Part shown: positions 8,935-17,735 of the stretch, piece after piece | Layout of the letters: the number at the start of each line of letters is the position of its first letter | Position numbering within the stretch: the first letter of the stretch is position 1 | NCBI RefSeq assembly: GCF_015999245.1 | Contig: NZ_JAEAMR010000010.1 | Location: 697,913-761,912 of the forward strand | DNA from: Streptomyces sp. AV19 | GTDB lineage: Bacteria; Actinomycetota; Actinomycetes; Streptomycetales; Streptomycetaceae | Direction: 5' to 3' | DNA: 64,000 nt | Made by a program: the position numbers and the translations under genes | Notes under the pieces: model-generated | What the model saw: only the letters and a program-made list of their open reading frames with translations | What the model was told of the DNA's origin: nothing | Databases searched by the model: none

Positions 8935-9758
8935 CCACACGCCAGCGCGCAGCCGTACTCGGCTCGCCCATCGTCCACTCGCTGTCCCCGGTCCTGCACC
9001 GGGCCGCCTACGCCGAACTGGGCCTGGGGGAGTGGACGTACGAACGATTCGAGATCGACGAGGCCGCGCTTCCCGGCTTCGTGGCCGGGCTCGGCCCCGA
9101 GTGGGCGGGCCTCTCGCTGACCATGCCGCTCAAGCGCGCGATCATCCCGCTGCTGGACGAGGTCAGCGCCACCGCGCGGTCCGTCGAGGCGGTCAACACG
9201 GTGGTGTTCACCGAGGACGGCCGCCGGGTCGGCGACAACACCGACATCCCCGGGCTGGTCGCGGCGCTGCGCGAGCGCGGCGTGGAGAAGACCGCCTCGG
9301 CCGCCGTCCTGGGCGCCGGCGCCACCGCCTCCTCGGCGCTCGCCGCCCTGGCCGGGATCTGCTCCGGCGAGGTGACCGCCTACGTCCGCAGCCCGGAGCG
9401 GGCCGCCGAGATGCGGCAGTGGGGCGAGCGGCTCGGGGCGGACGTGCGCGTCGCCGACTGGTCGCGGGCCGCCGAGGCGTTCGAGGCGCCGCTGGTGATC
9501 GCCACCACCCCCGCGGGGGCGACGGACGCCCTGGCCGACGCCGTCCCCGAGCACGCGGGCACTCTCTTCGACGTGCTCTACGAGCCCTGGCCGACGCCGC
9601 TGGCCGCGGCCTGGGCCCGGCGCGGCGGCACCGTCCTCGGCGGCCTCGACCTGCTCGTCCACCAGGCGGTGCTCCAGGTCGAGCGGATGACCGGGGTGCC
9701 GCGGGCGCCGCTGGCCGCGATGCGCGCGGCGGGAGAGGCGGCCCTGGCGGCGCGCTGA
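8931..9758 (+). CDS. aroE: Shikimate dehydrogenase
   Basis: 275 residues. It reduces 3-dehydroshikimate to shikimate with NADPH. The N-terminal substrate domain has GSPIVHSLSPVLHRAAYAEL and LTMPLKRAI, where the Lys is catalytic. NTDIPGLVAAL follows, and the nucleotide-binding fold shows VLGAGATASSALAAL (about residues 124-138). The ATG overlaps the mltG stop (ATGA), giving tight coupling. It is the first of five shikimate-pathway genes in order. Confidence 0.94.
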   Translation: MTTRQRAAVLGSPIVHSLSPVLHRAAYAELGLGEWTYERFEIDEAALPGFVAGLGPEWAGLSLTMPLKRAIIPLLDEVSATARSVEAVNTVVFTEDGRRVGDNTDIPGLVAALRERGVEKTASAAVLGAGATASSALAALAGICSGEVTAYVRSPERAAEMRQWGERLGADVRVADWSRAAEAFEAPLVIATTPAGATDALADAVPEHAGTLFDVLYEPWPTPLAAAWARRGGTVLGGLDLLVHQAVLQVERMTGVPRAPLAAMRAAGEAALAAR

Positions 9759-9945
9759 CGTCCCGTCGGCCGCCCCGGTCCGGCGGGGAGCCGCATTCCC
9801 GTCCGGCGAAGATCGGCAGGAAAGCGCCAGAAAAGGACCGGCCTCCGGGAAACCGCCCGGGACATGGGAGGATCGGGGATGGCGGCCCGCACCGCGGGTC
9901 GGTCGTGCCGCCGCACGTTCGAAGGCGCGAGCAGGAGGAGTTCCG

Positions 9946-11130
9946 TTGAGCAGGTTGCGCTGGCTGACGGCCGGGGAGTCGCATGGCCCGGCACTGGTGG
10001 CGACGCTGGAGGGGCTGCCCGCAGGCGTTCCGGTGACCACCGAGATGGTGGCGGACGCGCTCGCGCGGCGTCGGCTGGGCTACGGCCGCGGCGCCCGGAT
10101 GAAGTTCGAGAAGGACGCGGTGACGTTCCTCGGCGGCGTCCGCCACGGGCTGTCGATGGGCTCCCCGGTCGCGGTCATGGTGGGCAACACCGAGTGGCCC
10201 AAGTGGGAGAAGGTCATGTCGGCCGACCCGGTCGACCCGGCGGAGCTGGCCGACATGGCCCGCAACGCCCCGTTGACGCGGCCCCGTCCGGGCCACGCCG
10301 ACCTGGCGGGCATGCAGAAGTACGGCTTCGACGAGGCCCGTCCGATTCTGGAGCGTGCCTCGGCGCGCGAGACCGCGGCGCGCGTCGCGCTGGGCGCGGT
10401 CGCCCGCTCCTTCCTGAAGGAGGCGGCCGGCATCGAGATCGTCTCGCACGTGGTGGAGCTGGCCTCGGCCAGGGCTCCCTACGGTCTCGTCCCCAAGCCC
10501 TCCGACGTCGAGCGGCTGGACGCCGACCCGGTGCGCTGCCTCGACCCGGACGCCAGCAAGGCGATGGTCGCCGAGATCGACCAGGCGCAGAAGAGCGGCG
10601 ACACCCTCGGCGGCGTCGTCGAGGTCGTCGCCCACGGCGTCCCGGTGGGCCTGGGCTCGCACGTGCACTGGGACCGCCGGCTGGACGCCCGGCTGGCCGC
10701 GGCGCTCATGGGCATCCAGGCGATCAAGGGCGTCGAGCTCGGCGACGGCTTCGCGCTGGCCCGGGTGCCGGGTTCGCAGGCGCACGACGAGATCGTGGGC
10801 ACCGAGGACGGCATCCGCCGCACGTCCGGCCGCTCCGGCGGCACCGAGGGCGGCCTGACCACCGGTGAACTGCTGCGCGTCCGCGCCGCGATGAAGCCGA
10901 TCGCCACCGTCCCCCGGGCGCTGGCCACCGTCGACGTCGCCACCGGCGAGGCGGCCAAGGCGCACCACCAGCGCTCCGACGTGTGCGCCGTGCCGGCCGC
11001 CGGCATCGTCGCCGAGGCCATGGTGGCGCTCGTGCTGGCCGACGCCGTCGTGGAGAAGTTCGGCGGCGACAGTGTCGGCGAGACCCGCCGCAACGTGCGG
11101 AGCTACCTCGACAACCTGGCGATCAAGTGA
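9946..11130 (+). CDS. aroC: Chorismate synthase
   Basis: 394 residues. It converts EPSP to chorismate using reduced FMN. The signatures GESHGPAL, RRRLGYGRGARM, RPGHADLAGMQKYG, SARETAARVALGA and the C-terminal RSDVCAVPAAG are all present. The TTG start at 9946 is fixed by AGGAGGAG at 9932-9939 and by the MSRLRWLTAGESHG N-terminus. The 187-bp gap upstream suggests its own promoter. The stop overlaps the aroK start. Confidence 0.97.
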   Translation: MSRLRWLTAGESHGPALVATLEGLPAGVPVTTEMVADALARRRLGYGRGARMKFEKDAVTFLGGVRHGLSMGSPVAVMVGNTEWPKWEKVMSADPVDPAELADMARNAPLTRPRPGHADLAGMQKYGFDEARPILERASARETAARVALGAVARSFLKEAAGIEIVSHVVELASARAPYGLVPKPSDVERLDADPVRCLDPDASKAMVAEIDQAQKSGDTLGGVVEVVAHGVPVGLGSHVHWDRRLDARLAAALMGIQAIKGVELGDGFALARVPGSQAHDEIVGTEDGIRRTSGRSGGTEGGLTTGELLRVRAAMKPIATVPRALATVDVATGEAAKAHHQRSDVCAVPAAGIVAEAMVALVLADAVVEKFGGDSVGETRRNVRSYLDNLAIK

Positions 11131-11699
11131 CCGGTCCCACCGGTCCCGTCGCCGTCCTGGTCGGCCCGCCCGGCGCGGGCAAGTCCACCATCGGCGCCCT
11201 GCTCGCCGAGCGGCTGGGCACCGGCTACCGGGACACCGACGCCGACATCGAGCGGACGGCCGGCAAGCCCATCCCGGAGATCTTCATCGACGAGGGCGAG
11301 CCGCACTTCCGCGCGCTGGAGCGGCAGGCCGTCCGCGCCGCCGTGGCCGAGCACTCCGGAGTGCTCGCCCTCGGCGGCGGGGCGGTCATGGACCCGGACA
11401 CCCGGGCCCTGCTCAAGGGCCTGCCCGTGGTCTTCCTCGACGTCGAACTGGCGGACGCCGTCCGCCGGGTGGGCCTGGACAAGCCGCGCCCGCTGCTCGC
11501 CATCAACCCCCGTCAGCGGTGGCGGGAGCTGATGGAGGCGCGCCGCCCGCTCTACCACGAGGTCGCCCGCGCCGTCGTGGCCACCGGTGACCGGACGCCC
11601 GTCCAGGTCGCCGAGGCCGTGCTCGAGGCGCTGGGGCTGCCCCGCACCACCGGCACCACCGCACCGGACACCACGCAGTCTCCGGACACCACGCAGTGA
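11127..11699 (+). CDS. aroK: Shikimate kinase
   Basis: 190 residues. It phosphorylates shikimate at the 3-hydroxyl. The P-loop is GPPGAGKSTIG (about residues 13-23). DTDADIE binds Mg and shikimate, GGGAVM is the substrate loop, and DKPRPLL lies in the lid. The tail after residue 175 is a Thr/Pro-rich repeat (TTGTTAPDTTQSPDTTQ), absent from most homologues. The GTG start overlaps the aroC stop (GTGA). Confidence 0.95.
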   Translation: MTGPTGPVAVLVGPPGAGKSTIGALLAERLGTGYRDTDADIERTAGKPIPEIFIDEGEPHFRALERQAVRAAVAEHSGVLALGGGAVMDPDTRALLKGLPVVFLDVELADAVRRVGLDKPRPLLAINPRQRWRELMEARRPLYHEVARAVVATGDRTPVQVAEAVLEALGLPRTTGTTAPDTTQSPDTTQ

Positions 11700-11706
11700 G
11701 GAACGC

Positions 11707-12798
11707 ATGACGGACGCCCCCACCCGTATCCAGGTCGCCGGCAGCGCGGGCACCGCGCCGTACGAGGTCCTGGTCGGCCACCGGCTGCTGGGCGAGCTGC
11801 CCGGCCTCATCGGCCGCGACGCCAAGCGCGTGGCCGTGCTGCACCCCGAGGCGCTCGCCGAGACCGGCGAGGTGCTGCGCTCGGACCTGGCCGCCCAGGG
11901 CTACGAGGCCATCGCCATCCAGGTGCCCAACGCCGAGGAGGCCAAGACCGCCGAGGTCGCCGCCTACTGCTGGAAGGCGCTCGGCCAGTCCGGCTTCACC
12001 CGTACCGACGTCGTCGTCGGCGTCGGCGGCGGGGCCACCACCGACCTGGCCGGTTTCGTGGCCGCCACCTGGCTGCGCGGGGTGCGCTGGATCGCGGTGC
12101 CCACCACCGTGCTGGCGATGGTGGACGCCGCGGTCGGCGGCAAGACGGGCATCAACACCGCCGAGGGCAAGAACCTCGTCGGTGCCTTCCACCCGCCGGC
12201 CGGGGTGCTGTGCGACCTGGCCGCGCTGGAGTCGCTGCCCGTCCACGACTACGTCAGCGGCCTGGCCGAGGTCATCAAGGCCGGCTTCATCGCCGACCCG
12301 CGGATCCTGGAGCTGATCGAGGCCGATCCCGAGGCCGCCCGCACCCCGGCCGGCCCGCACACGGCCGAGCTGATCGAGCGCGCGATCCGGGTCAAGGCCG
12401 AGGTCGTCTCGCAGGACCTCAAGGAGTCGGGCCTGCGCGAGATCCTCAACTACGGCCACACGCTGGCCCACGCCATCGAGAAGAACGAGCGCTACAACTG
12501 GCGGCACGGCGCGGCGGTCTCCGTCGGCATGGTCTTCGCCGCCGAACTCGGCCGGATCGCGGGGCGGCTGGACGACGCGACGGCGGACCGGCACCGCGCG
12601 GTGCTGGAGGCCGTGGGCCTGCCGGTGACCTACCGCGGCGACCAGTGGCCCAAGCTGCTGGAGACGATGAAGATCGACAAGAAGACCCGGGGCGACCGGC
12701 TGCGCTTCATCGTGCTGGACGGGCTGGCCAAGCCGGTGGTGCTGGAGGCTCCGGACCCGGCGATGCTGCTGGCCGCACACGCGGAGATCGCGGCGTGA
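11707..12798 (+). CDS. aroB: 3-dehydroquinate synthase
   Basis: 363 residues. It converts DAHP to 3-dehydroquinate, and is NAD- and metal-dependent. GGGATTDLAGFVAATWLRG (about 102-120) binds NAD. The metal site is formed by the conserved Glu and His residues in GLAEVIKAG, NYGHTLAHAIE and the WRHGAAVSVGM segment. The ATG at 11707 follows GAGGAACGC. An in-frame extension into aroK was rejected. Confidence 0.96.
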   Translation: MTDAPTRIQVAGSAGTAPYEVLVGHRLLGELPGLIGRDAKRVAVLHPEALAETGEVLRSDLAAQGYEAIAIQVPNAEEAKTAEVAAYCWKALGQSGFTRTDVVVGVGGGATTDLAGFVAATWLRGVRWIAVPTTVLAMVDAAVGGKTGINTAEGKNLVGAFHPPAGVLCDLAALESLPVHDYVSGLAEVIKAGFIADPRILELIEADPEAARTPAGPHTAELIERAIRVKAEVVSQDLKESGLREILNYGHTLAHAIEKNERYNWRHGAAVSVGMVFAAELGRIAGRLDDATADRHRAVLEAVGLPVTYRGDQWPKLLETMKIDKKTRGDRLRFIVLDGLAKPVVLEAPDPAMLLAAHAEIAA

Positions 12799-13238
12799 GC
12801 GCGCGCAGGGTGCTGGTGCTGAACGGCCCCAACCTGGGCCGGCTCGGCTCCCGCGAGCCCGATGTCTACGGGGCCACGTCCTACGCCGGGCTGGTGGAGG
12901 AGTGCACGAAGCTGGGCGCCGAGCTCGGCTTCGCGGTCGAGGTCCGGGAGACCAACGACGAGGGCGAGATCATCCGCTGGCTGCACGAGGCGGCCGACGG
13001 GCGGCTGCCGGTCGTCATCAACCCCGGTGCGTTCACGCACTACTCGTACGGGATGCGGGACGCGGCGGCGCAGCGGACGGCTCCGCTGATCGAGGTGCAC
13101 ATCTCCAACCCGTACGCGCGGGAGGAGTTCCGGCACACGTCGGTCATCGCGCCTGTCGCCTCCGGCACGGTCGCCGGTTTCGGGATCGGTTCGTACCGCT
13201 TGGCGTTGCGGGCGCTGGCGGAGGAACTGGCGGGCTGA
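12795..13238 (+). CDS. aroQ: Type II 3-dehydroquinate dehydratase
   Basis: 147 residues. It dehydrates 3-dehydroquinate to 3-dehydroshikimate. The NGPNLGRLGSREPDVYG N-terminus, the catalytic Tyr in that loop, NPGAFTHYS and EVHISNPYAREEFR (catalytic His) are the type II signatures. The GTG start overlaps the aroB stop (GTGA). With aroE, aroC, aroK and aroB it supplies five of the seven steps of the chorismate pathway. Confidence 0.95.
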   Translation: MSARRVLVLNGPNLGRLGSREPDVYGATSYAGLVEECTKLGAELGFAVEVRETNDEGEIIRWLHEAADGRLPVVINPGAFTHYSYGMRDAAAQRTAPLIEVHISNPYAREEFRHTSVIAPVASGTVAGFGIGSYRLALRALAEELAG

Positions 13239-13260
13239 GGTTGGGCGTTGGGGGGATTGT

Positions 13261-13376
13261 GCCCCTGTCCCGCCCTTTCACCGTTTCTTCGCGCTCCGCG
13301 CGGGTGTCCTTCGCCCGAAGGGCGAATGGGGTCCGGGGTCTCCCCGGGAAACGGCGCAAGGGCGGGGCTGGGGCAA
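13261..13376. repeat. Dispersed intergenic palindrome, copy A
   Basis: The left arm (GCCCCTGTCCCGCCCTTTCA and on to about 13288) pairs imperfectly with a right arm at about 13348-13376. Smaller nested hairpins lie inside: CGCGCTCCGCGCG at 13290-13302 and TCGCCC/GGGCGA near 13311-13326. Copies at 31435-31569 and 39011-39136 share the same arms, including a CCCTTTCACCGTTTC block. It sits just downstream of aroQ and may also stop transcription. Confidence 0.7.
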
Positions 13377-13422
13377 ACTGACCCCCGACGGCCACCACCC
13401 GCACGAGACGGAGTACCACCGG

Positions 13423-14046
13423 ATGCAGCACCCCCCGATGCCGGCCGTGCCGCCCCCGCCGAGCCCGAGCCCCGGCCCCCTCGTCGGACCTCCGCCCGTC
13501 GCCGTCCTCCTCATCGGCCCGGCCGGTGCCGGGAAGACCACCGTGGCCCGTCACTGGGCCGACAACCGTCACGCCCCCACCGCCCACATCAGCCTCGACG
13601 ACGTCCGCGAATGGGTGCGCGCGGGCTTCGCCGACCCCCAGTCGGGCTGGAACGACCACTCCGAGGCCCAGTACCGCCTCGCCCGCCGCACCTGCGGCTT
13701 CGCCGCCCGCAACTTCGTCGCCAACGGGATCTCCTGCATCATCGACGACGCCGTCTTCCCCGACCTGCCCGCCGTCGGACTCGGCGGCTGGCAGCGGCAC
13801 ATCGGCCCGGGCCTGCTGCCCGTGGTGCTGCTGCCGGGCCTCCAGGTGGTCCTGGAGCGCAACGCCGAGCGCACCGGCAACCGCCGCCTCGGCGACGAGG
13901 AGGTCGCCCGTATCCACGGCCGGATGGCCGGCTGGTACGGCTCCGGGCTGCCCATCATCGACAACTCCCAGCAGGACGTCGCCGCCACGGCCCGCCTCCT
14001 GGACGAGATCGTCGCCCGCGCCCTGGCCGCCCCGCCCCGCTGGTAG
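13423..14046 (+). CDS. P-loop ATPase/kinase-like protein of unknown substrate
   Basis: 207 residues. A Pro-rich N-terminus (to about residue 25) precedes a Walker A motif, LLIGPAGAGKTTVARHW (about 30-46). SLDDVREWVRAGFADPQ and the IIDDAVFPDLP segment resemble the substrate and Walker B regions of small zeta-toxin/APS-kinase-like P-loop kinases. The family is conserved next to pepP in Streptomyces, but no substrate is known. The ATG at 13423 follows GGAG. I would not assign a reaction. Confidence 0.75.
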   Translation: MQHPPMPAVPPPPSPSPGPLVGPPPVAVLLIGPAGAGKTTVARHWADNRHAPTAHISLDDVREWVRAGFADPQSGWNDHSEAQYRLARRTCGFAARNFVANGISCIIDDAVFPDLPAVGLGGWQRHIGPGLLPVVLLPGLQVVLERNAERTGNRRLGDEEVARIHGRMAGWYGSGLPIIDNSQQDVAATARLLDEIVARALAAPPRW

Positions 14047-14105
14047 CGGCCCGGGCGGATGCTCCGGAGAGGCCGGTTCCGGCCGCCGATCGTAGGCTCG
14101 GAGCT

Positions 14106-15212
14106 ATGTCCGACGTGTACGCGGCGCGGCGCGCACGGCTGCTGGAGCGGTGCGTGGCCGGCGGCGGCGACGCCGCCCTGGTGACCGGCGGGGCCAATGT
14201 GCGCTACCTCGCGGGCCGGGTGCCGGCCGGATCGGCCCTGCTCGTCGGGCCCGGACACGACCTGCTGCTGTGCGTCTCGGATCCGTTCGACGACGGCTCG
14301 GGCGCCCGGCCGGCCGGGGACCTGCGGGTCTTCGTGCTGCCGAGCGTCGAGGGAGACCCGGCCGTGGCGGCCGCGGAGCGCGCGGAGGCAGCCGGAGCGC
14401 GGATCCTGGCAGTGGAGGAGCACCACCTGACCGTCCTGCGCCACCGCGCCCTGCGCTCGGTCGCCCCCGGACTGCGTCTGGAGGACCTGGGCCCGGCCGT
14501 GGAGCAGCAGCGGCTGGTCAAGGACGACGAGGAGATCTCCTGTCTGCGCATCGCCGCCGAGATCGCCGACCAGGCGCTGGGGGAGCTGCTGGAGTCGATC
14601 CTGGTGGGCCGCACCGAGCGCCATCTGGCGCTGGAGCTGGAGCGGCGGCTGGTGGACCACGGCGCGACCGGGGCCGCGTTCGCCACCTCGGTGGGGACGG
14701 GGCCGGACTCGGGGCTGATGGGCCACGTGCCCTGCGACCGCCGGGTCGAGGAGGGCGACTTCCTCACCGTCTGCCTGGGCGCCGATTACCACGGCTACCA
14801 CAGCGAGGTCGCCCGTACCTTCGTCATCGGGACGTCCCCCGCGGACTGGCAGATCGAGCTGTACGAGCAGGTCTTCGCGGCCCAGCGGGCCGGGCGGGAG
14901 GCACTCGTGCCCGGCACGCCGTACCGTGAAGTGGACCGCGCGGTGCGCCGGGTGCTGGACGCCGCGGGCCATGCCGAACGGCTCGGTCCGTGGGTCGGTC
15001 ACGGCGTGGGACTCGAAAACGGCGAGGACCCTCGGCTGGCGCCCTCGGCCATGGGTAAACTGGACGCTTGCGTGCCGGTCACCGTAGATCCGGGGGTACA
15101 CCTCCCGGGGCGGGGCGGCGTCCGGATCGATGACACGCTCGTCGTCCGCCCCGAGGCGGACGGCGGTCCCGAGCTACTCACCATCACGACCAAGGAGCTG
15201 CTCGCGCTGTAG
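14106..15212 (+). CDS. pepP: Xaa-Pro aminopeptidase (M24 family)
   Basis: 368 residues. A cytoplasmic metallopeptidase that removes the residue before proline. The N-terminal creatinase-like domain (about 1-130) is followed by the pita-bread catalytic domain. Metal-ligand motifs are visible: GADYHGYHSEVART for the Asp pair, GHGVGLENGEDP for the His and a C-terminal Glu in GGVRIDDTLVV. The second Asp site and spacing fit M24B. Streptomyces annotations often call it pepP or pepQ, and the exact specificity is not visible. It lies 48 bp before efp; Pro-related peptidases commonly neighbour efp. Confidence 0.88.
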   Translation: MSDVYAARRARLLERCVAGGGDAALVTGGANVRYLAGRVPAGSALLVGPGHDLLLCVSDPFDDGSGARPAGDLRVFVLPSVEGDPAVAAAERAEAAGARILAVEEHHLTVLRHRALRSVAPGLRLEDLGPAVEQQRLVKDDEEISCLRIAAEIADQALGELLESILVGRTERHLALELERRLVDHGATGAAFATSVGTGPDSGLMGHVPCDRRVEEGDFLTVCLGADYHGYHSEVARTFVIGTSPADWQIELYEQVFAAQRAGREALVPGTPYREVDRAVRRVLDAAGHAERLGPWVGHGVGLENGEDPRLAPSAMGKLDACVPVTVDPGVHLPGRGGVRIDDTLVVRPEADGGPELLTITTKELLAL

Positions 15213-15260
15213 CGCGTGCCTCTTCGGGGTCGCAGCTTCAGTCCAGGAGATTCCGCAACC

Positions 15261-15827
15261 GTGGCTTCCACGAACGACCTCAAGAACGGCATGGTGCTCA
15301 AGCTCGAAGGCGGCCAGCTCTGGTCCGTCGTCGAGTTCCAGCACGTCAAGCCCGGCAAGGGCCCCGCCTTCGTGCGCACCAAGCTCAAGAACGTGCTGTC
15401 CGGCAAGGTCGTCGACAAGACCTTCAACGCCGGCGTCAAGGTCGAGACGGCCAACGTCGACAAGCGCGGTATGCAGTTCTCGTACATGGACGGCGACTAC
15501 TTCGTCTTCATGGACATGGACACGTACGACCAGCTGCACATCGACCGCAAGACCGTCGGTGACGCCGCCAACTTCCTGATCGAGGGCTTCGAGGCCGTCG
15601 TCGCGCAGAACGAGGGCAGCGTCCTCTACGTCGAGCTCCCGGCCGCCGTCGAGCTCACCATCCAGCACACCGACCCGGGCGTCCAGGGCGACCGCTCCAC
15701 CGGTGGCACCAAGCCCGCCAAGCTGGAGACCGGCTACGAGATCCAGGTCCCGCTGTTCATCAGCACGGGCGAGAAGATCAAGGTCGACACGCGCACCGGC
15801 GATTACCTCGGCCGGGTGAACAGCTAA
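15261..15827 (+). CDS. efp: Elongation factor P
   Basis: 188 residues, standard length. EF-P relieves ribosome stalling at polyproline. The three beta-barrel domains are visible. The tip loop reads KPGKGPAFVRTKLKN, and its lysine (about residue 32) is the residue used unmodified or modified in actinobacteria. The GTG start at 15261 follows GGAGA. It is followed after 2 nt by nusB. Confidence 0.97.
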   Translation: MASTNDLKNGMVLKLEGGQLWSVVEFQHVKPGKGPAFVRTKLKNVLSGKVVDKTFNAGVKVETANVDKRGMQFSYMDGDYFVFMDMDTYDQLHIDRKTVGDAANFLIEGFEAVVAQNEGSVLYVELPAAVELTIQHTDPGVQGDRSTGGTKPAKLETGYEIQVPLFISTGEKIKVDTRTGDYLGRVNS

Positions 15828-15829
15828 CC

Positions 15830-16258
15830 GTGGCCGCTCGCAGCAACTCCCGGAAGCGTGCCTTCCAGATCCTCTTCGAGGCCGACCAGCGCGGCGCGAC
15901 CGTGCTGGACGTGCTCGCGGACTGGGTCCGGCACTCGCGCTCCGACGACCGGCAGCCGCCCGTCAACGAGTACACGATGCAGCTGGTCGAGGGGTACGCC
16001 GAGCACGTGACCCGGATCGACGAGCTGATCGCCACCTACGCGGTCGGCTGGGACCTCGACCGGATGCCGGTCGCCGACCGGAACATCGTCCGGCTCGGTG
16101 CCTACGAGCTCATCTGGGAGGACGGCACCCCGGACGCCGTGGCGATCGACGAGGCGGTGCAGCTCGCCAAGGAGTTCTCCACGGACGAGTCGCCGGCCTT
16201 CGTCAACGGTCTGCTCGGCCGCTTCAAGGAACTGAAGCCGGGCATCCGCCGCGCATGA
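15830..16258 (+). CDS. nusB: Transcription antitermination factor NusB
   Basis: 142 residues. An all-helical RNA-binding protein of rRNA antitermination complexes. ARSNSRKRAFQILFEADQRG at the N-terminus and VAIDEAVQLAKEFSTDESPAFVNGLLGRF at the C-terminus are diagnostic. The GTG start lies 2 nt after the efp stop, so the two are co-transcribed. A very strong hairpin follows. Confidence 0.96.
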   Translation: MAARSNSRKRAFQILFEADQRGATVLDVLADWVRHSRSDDRQPPVNEYTMQLVEGYAEHVTRIDELIATYAVGWDLDRMPVADRNIVRLGAYELIWEDGTPDAVAIDEAVQLAKEFSTDESPAFVNGLLGRFKELKPGIRRA

Positions 16259-16264
16259 CGCCGA

Positions 16265-16310
16265 AACGCCGCTGGGCGGGAAACCGAAAGGTTTCCCGCC
16301 CAGCGGCGTT
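16265..16310. terminator. Strong bidirectional terminator between nusB and bldD
   Basis: A perfect 21-bp stem (16265-16285 with 16290-16310) closes a GAAA tetraloop. It separates two convergent genes, with nusB ending at 16258 and bldD at 16335, and has A and T pairs at the base in both directions. Confidence 0.93.
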
Positions 16311-16334
16311 CGTATGAGGCAAGTGCGCCGAGCG

Positions 16335-16835
16335 CTATGCGTCCTCGTGCTGGACGGCGCGGCGCGCGTCCGCGTCGAGCACGCCCCAGCTGATGAGCTG
16401 CTCGGTGAGCACCGAGGGCGACTGGTCGTAGATCACGGCGAGGGTGCGCAGGTCGTCCTGGCGGATCGACAGCACCTTGCCGTTGTAGTCGCCGCGCTGG
16501 CTCTGGATGGTCGCCGCATAACGCTGGAGGGGGCCCGCCTTCTCGGCCGGGACGTGGGCGAGGCGCTCCAGGTCCAGGACCAGCTTCGGCGGGGGCTCCG
16601 CGGCGCCGCCGGGCGTCGTGCCGGGCAGCAGCTCCTGCACGGGCACCCCGTAGAAGTCGGCCAGCTCGGCCAGGCGCTGCACGGTCACGGCACGGTCGCC
16701 GCGCTCGTACGAGCCCACCACCACGGCCTTCCAACGACCCTGCGACTTCTCCTCCACGCCGTGGAGAGAGAGACCCTGCTGGGTGCGGATGGCGCGGAGC
16801 TTGGCCCCGAGCTGTTTGGCGTATTCGCTGGACAT
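16335..16835 (-). CDS. bldD: Developmental master regulator BldD
   Basis: 166 residues. BldD represses sporulation genes during vegetative growth and dimerises on tetrameric cyclic di-GMP. The N-terminal XRE-type HTH (about residues 5-70) contains LSLHGVEEKSQGRWKAVVVGSYERGDR. The C-terminal domain carries the c-di-GMP signature RGD-X8-RQDD (RGDYNGKVLSIRQDD, about 114-128). The ATG at 16835 is the conserved start. Two abutting BldD boxes lie 57-86 bp upstream, so autoregulation is expected, as known for S. coelicolor bldD. Confidence 0.97.
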   Translation of the reverse strand: MSSEYAKQLGAKLRAIRTQQGLSLHGVEEKSQGRWKAVVVGSYERGDRAVTVQRLAELADFYGVPVQELLPGTTPGGAAEPPPKLVLDLERLAHVPAEKAGPLQRYAATIQSQRGDYNGKVLSIRQDDLRTLAVIYDQSPSVLTEQLISWGVLDADARRAVQHEDA

Positions 16836-16891
16836 AAAGCTCCCGGACGCTGTATCGACGTGCGGCGGGTCTGTTGACTGCCGCGCGGCTG

Positions 16892-16921
16892 GTAACTCAC
16901 TGTGAGGTTACGCAGCGTAAT
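16892..16921. promoter_or_regulatory. Two abutting BldD boxes upstream of bldD
   Basis: The site at 16907-16921 matches the BldD consensus NTNACNC(A/T)GNGTNAN at every fixed position; its core is the perfect palindrome TTACGCAGCGTAA. The site at 16892-16906 matches at all but one fixed position. The two 15-bp boxes touch with no gap. The position fits bldD autorepression. Confidence 0.85.
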
Positions 16922-17029
16922 CTGGCTTCGTCAAGCCGAATGGTTCACCGCTTCCGCCGTCAGGGGGTGGGTCGGGGTGCTCCGACGGTGCTGGTAGGGT
17001 GGATCCCGCAATTCCGACGTCCTTTAATG

Positions 17030-17055
17030 TCCGTCCCGTGAGGCGGAGAAGGAGG
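17030..17055 (+). promoter_or_regulatory. PyrR RNA-binding hairpin overlapping the pyrR leader
   Basis: A TCCG stem half (17030-17033) and CGGA (17044-17047) close a loop TCCCGTGAGG. This contains the UCC...GAGG elements of the PyrR binding loop known from Bacillus and mycobacteria. The Shine-Dalgarno GAAGGAGG (17048-17055) directly follows, 10 nt before the pyrR ATG. Binding would therefore block ribosome access, the translational mode described for mycobacterial pyr leaders. Confidence 0.7.
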
Positions 17056-17065
17056 TCCGTTTCTT

Positions 17066-17647
17066 ATGGACACCACCGTATCCGCGGCTGGTCCCGCGCG
17101 CCCGGTGCTCGAAGCACCGGACATCGCCAGGGTCCTCACCCGCATCGCCCACGAAATCGTCGAACGCGCCAAGGGCGCCGATGACGTGGTCCTCCTCGGC
17201 ATTCCCACCCGAGGCGTTTTCCTGGCCCACCGACTGGCCGTCAAGCTCGCCGAGATCACCGGCAGCACCGTGCCCGTGGGCTCCCTCGACATCACCATGT
17301 ACCGGGACGACCTGCGCCTGCGCCCCGCCCGGGCGCTCGCCCGCACCGAGATCCCCGGCGAGGGCATCGACGGCCGGCTCGTGGTCCTGGTCGACGACGT
17401 GCTCTTCTCCGGCCGCACCATCCGCGCCGCGCTCGACGCCCTGAACGACATCGGGCGCCCCCGCGCCGTCCAGCTCGCGGTCCTCGTGGACCGCGGCCAC
17501 CGCGAACTGCCGATCCGCGCCGACTACGTCGGCAAGAACCTCCCCACGTCGCTGCGGGAGACGGTCAAGGTCCAGCTCACCGAGGAGGACGGGCGCGACA
17601 GCGTGCTCCTCGGCGTGCGCGCGGCCGCCCCGGCCGACGGGCAGTAG
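17066..17647 (+). CDS. pyrR: PyrR: pyrimidine operon regulatory protein / uracil phosphoribosyltransferase
   Basis: 193 residues. A type I PRTase fold; it senses UMP/UTP against PRPP and binds pyr mRNA. The PRPP loop is VVLVDDVLFSGRTIRAAL (about 110-127). GIPTRGVFLAHRLA and the C-terminal RELPIRADYVGKNLPTS match the PyrR family. It is the first gene of the pyr operon. The leader hairpin at 17030-17055 suggests autogenous translational control. Confidence 0.95.
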   Translation: MDTTVSAAGPARPVLEAPDIARVLTRIAHEIVERAKGADDVVLLGIPTRGVFLAHRLAVKLAEITGSTVPVGSLDITMYRDDLRLRPARALARTEIPGEGIDGRLVVLVDDVLFSGRTIRAALDALNDIGRPRAVQLAVLVDRGHRELPIRADYVGKNLPTSLRETVKVQLTEEDGRDSVLLGVRAAAPADGQ

Positions 17648-17735
17648 CCCCCTTTTCGCGAGCCCTCGGGGCGAGGCGGCGGTTCCGCCTGCCCCGACCC
17701 GGCCTCCCGCACACCCTCACACCACGGAGCACCGG

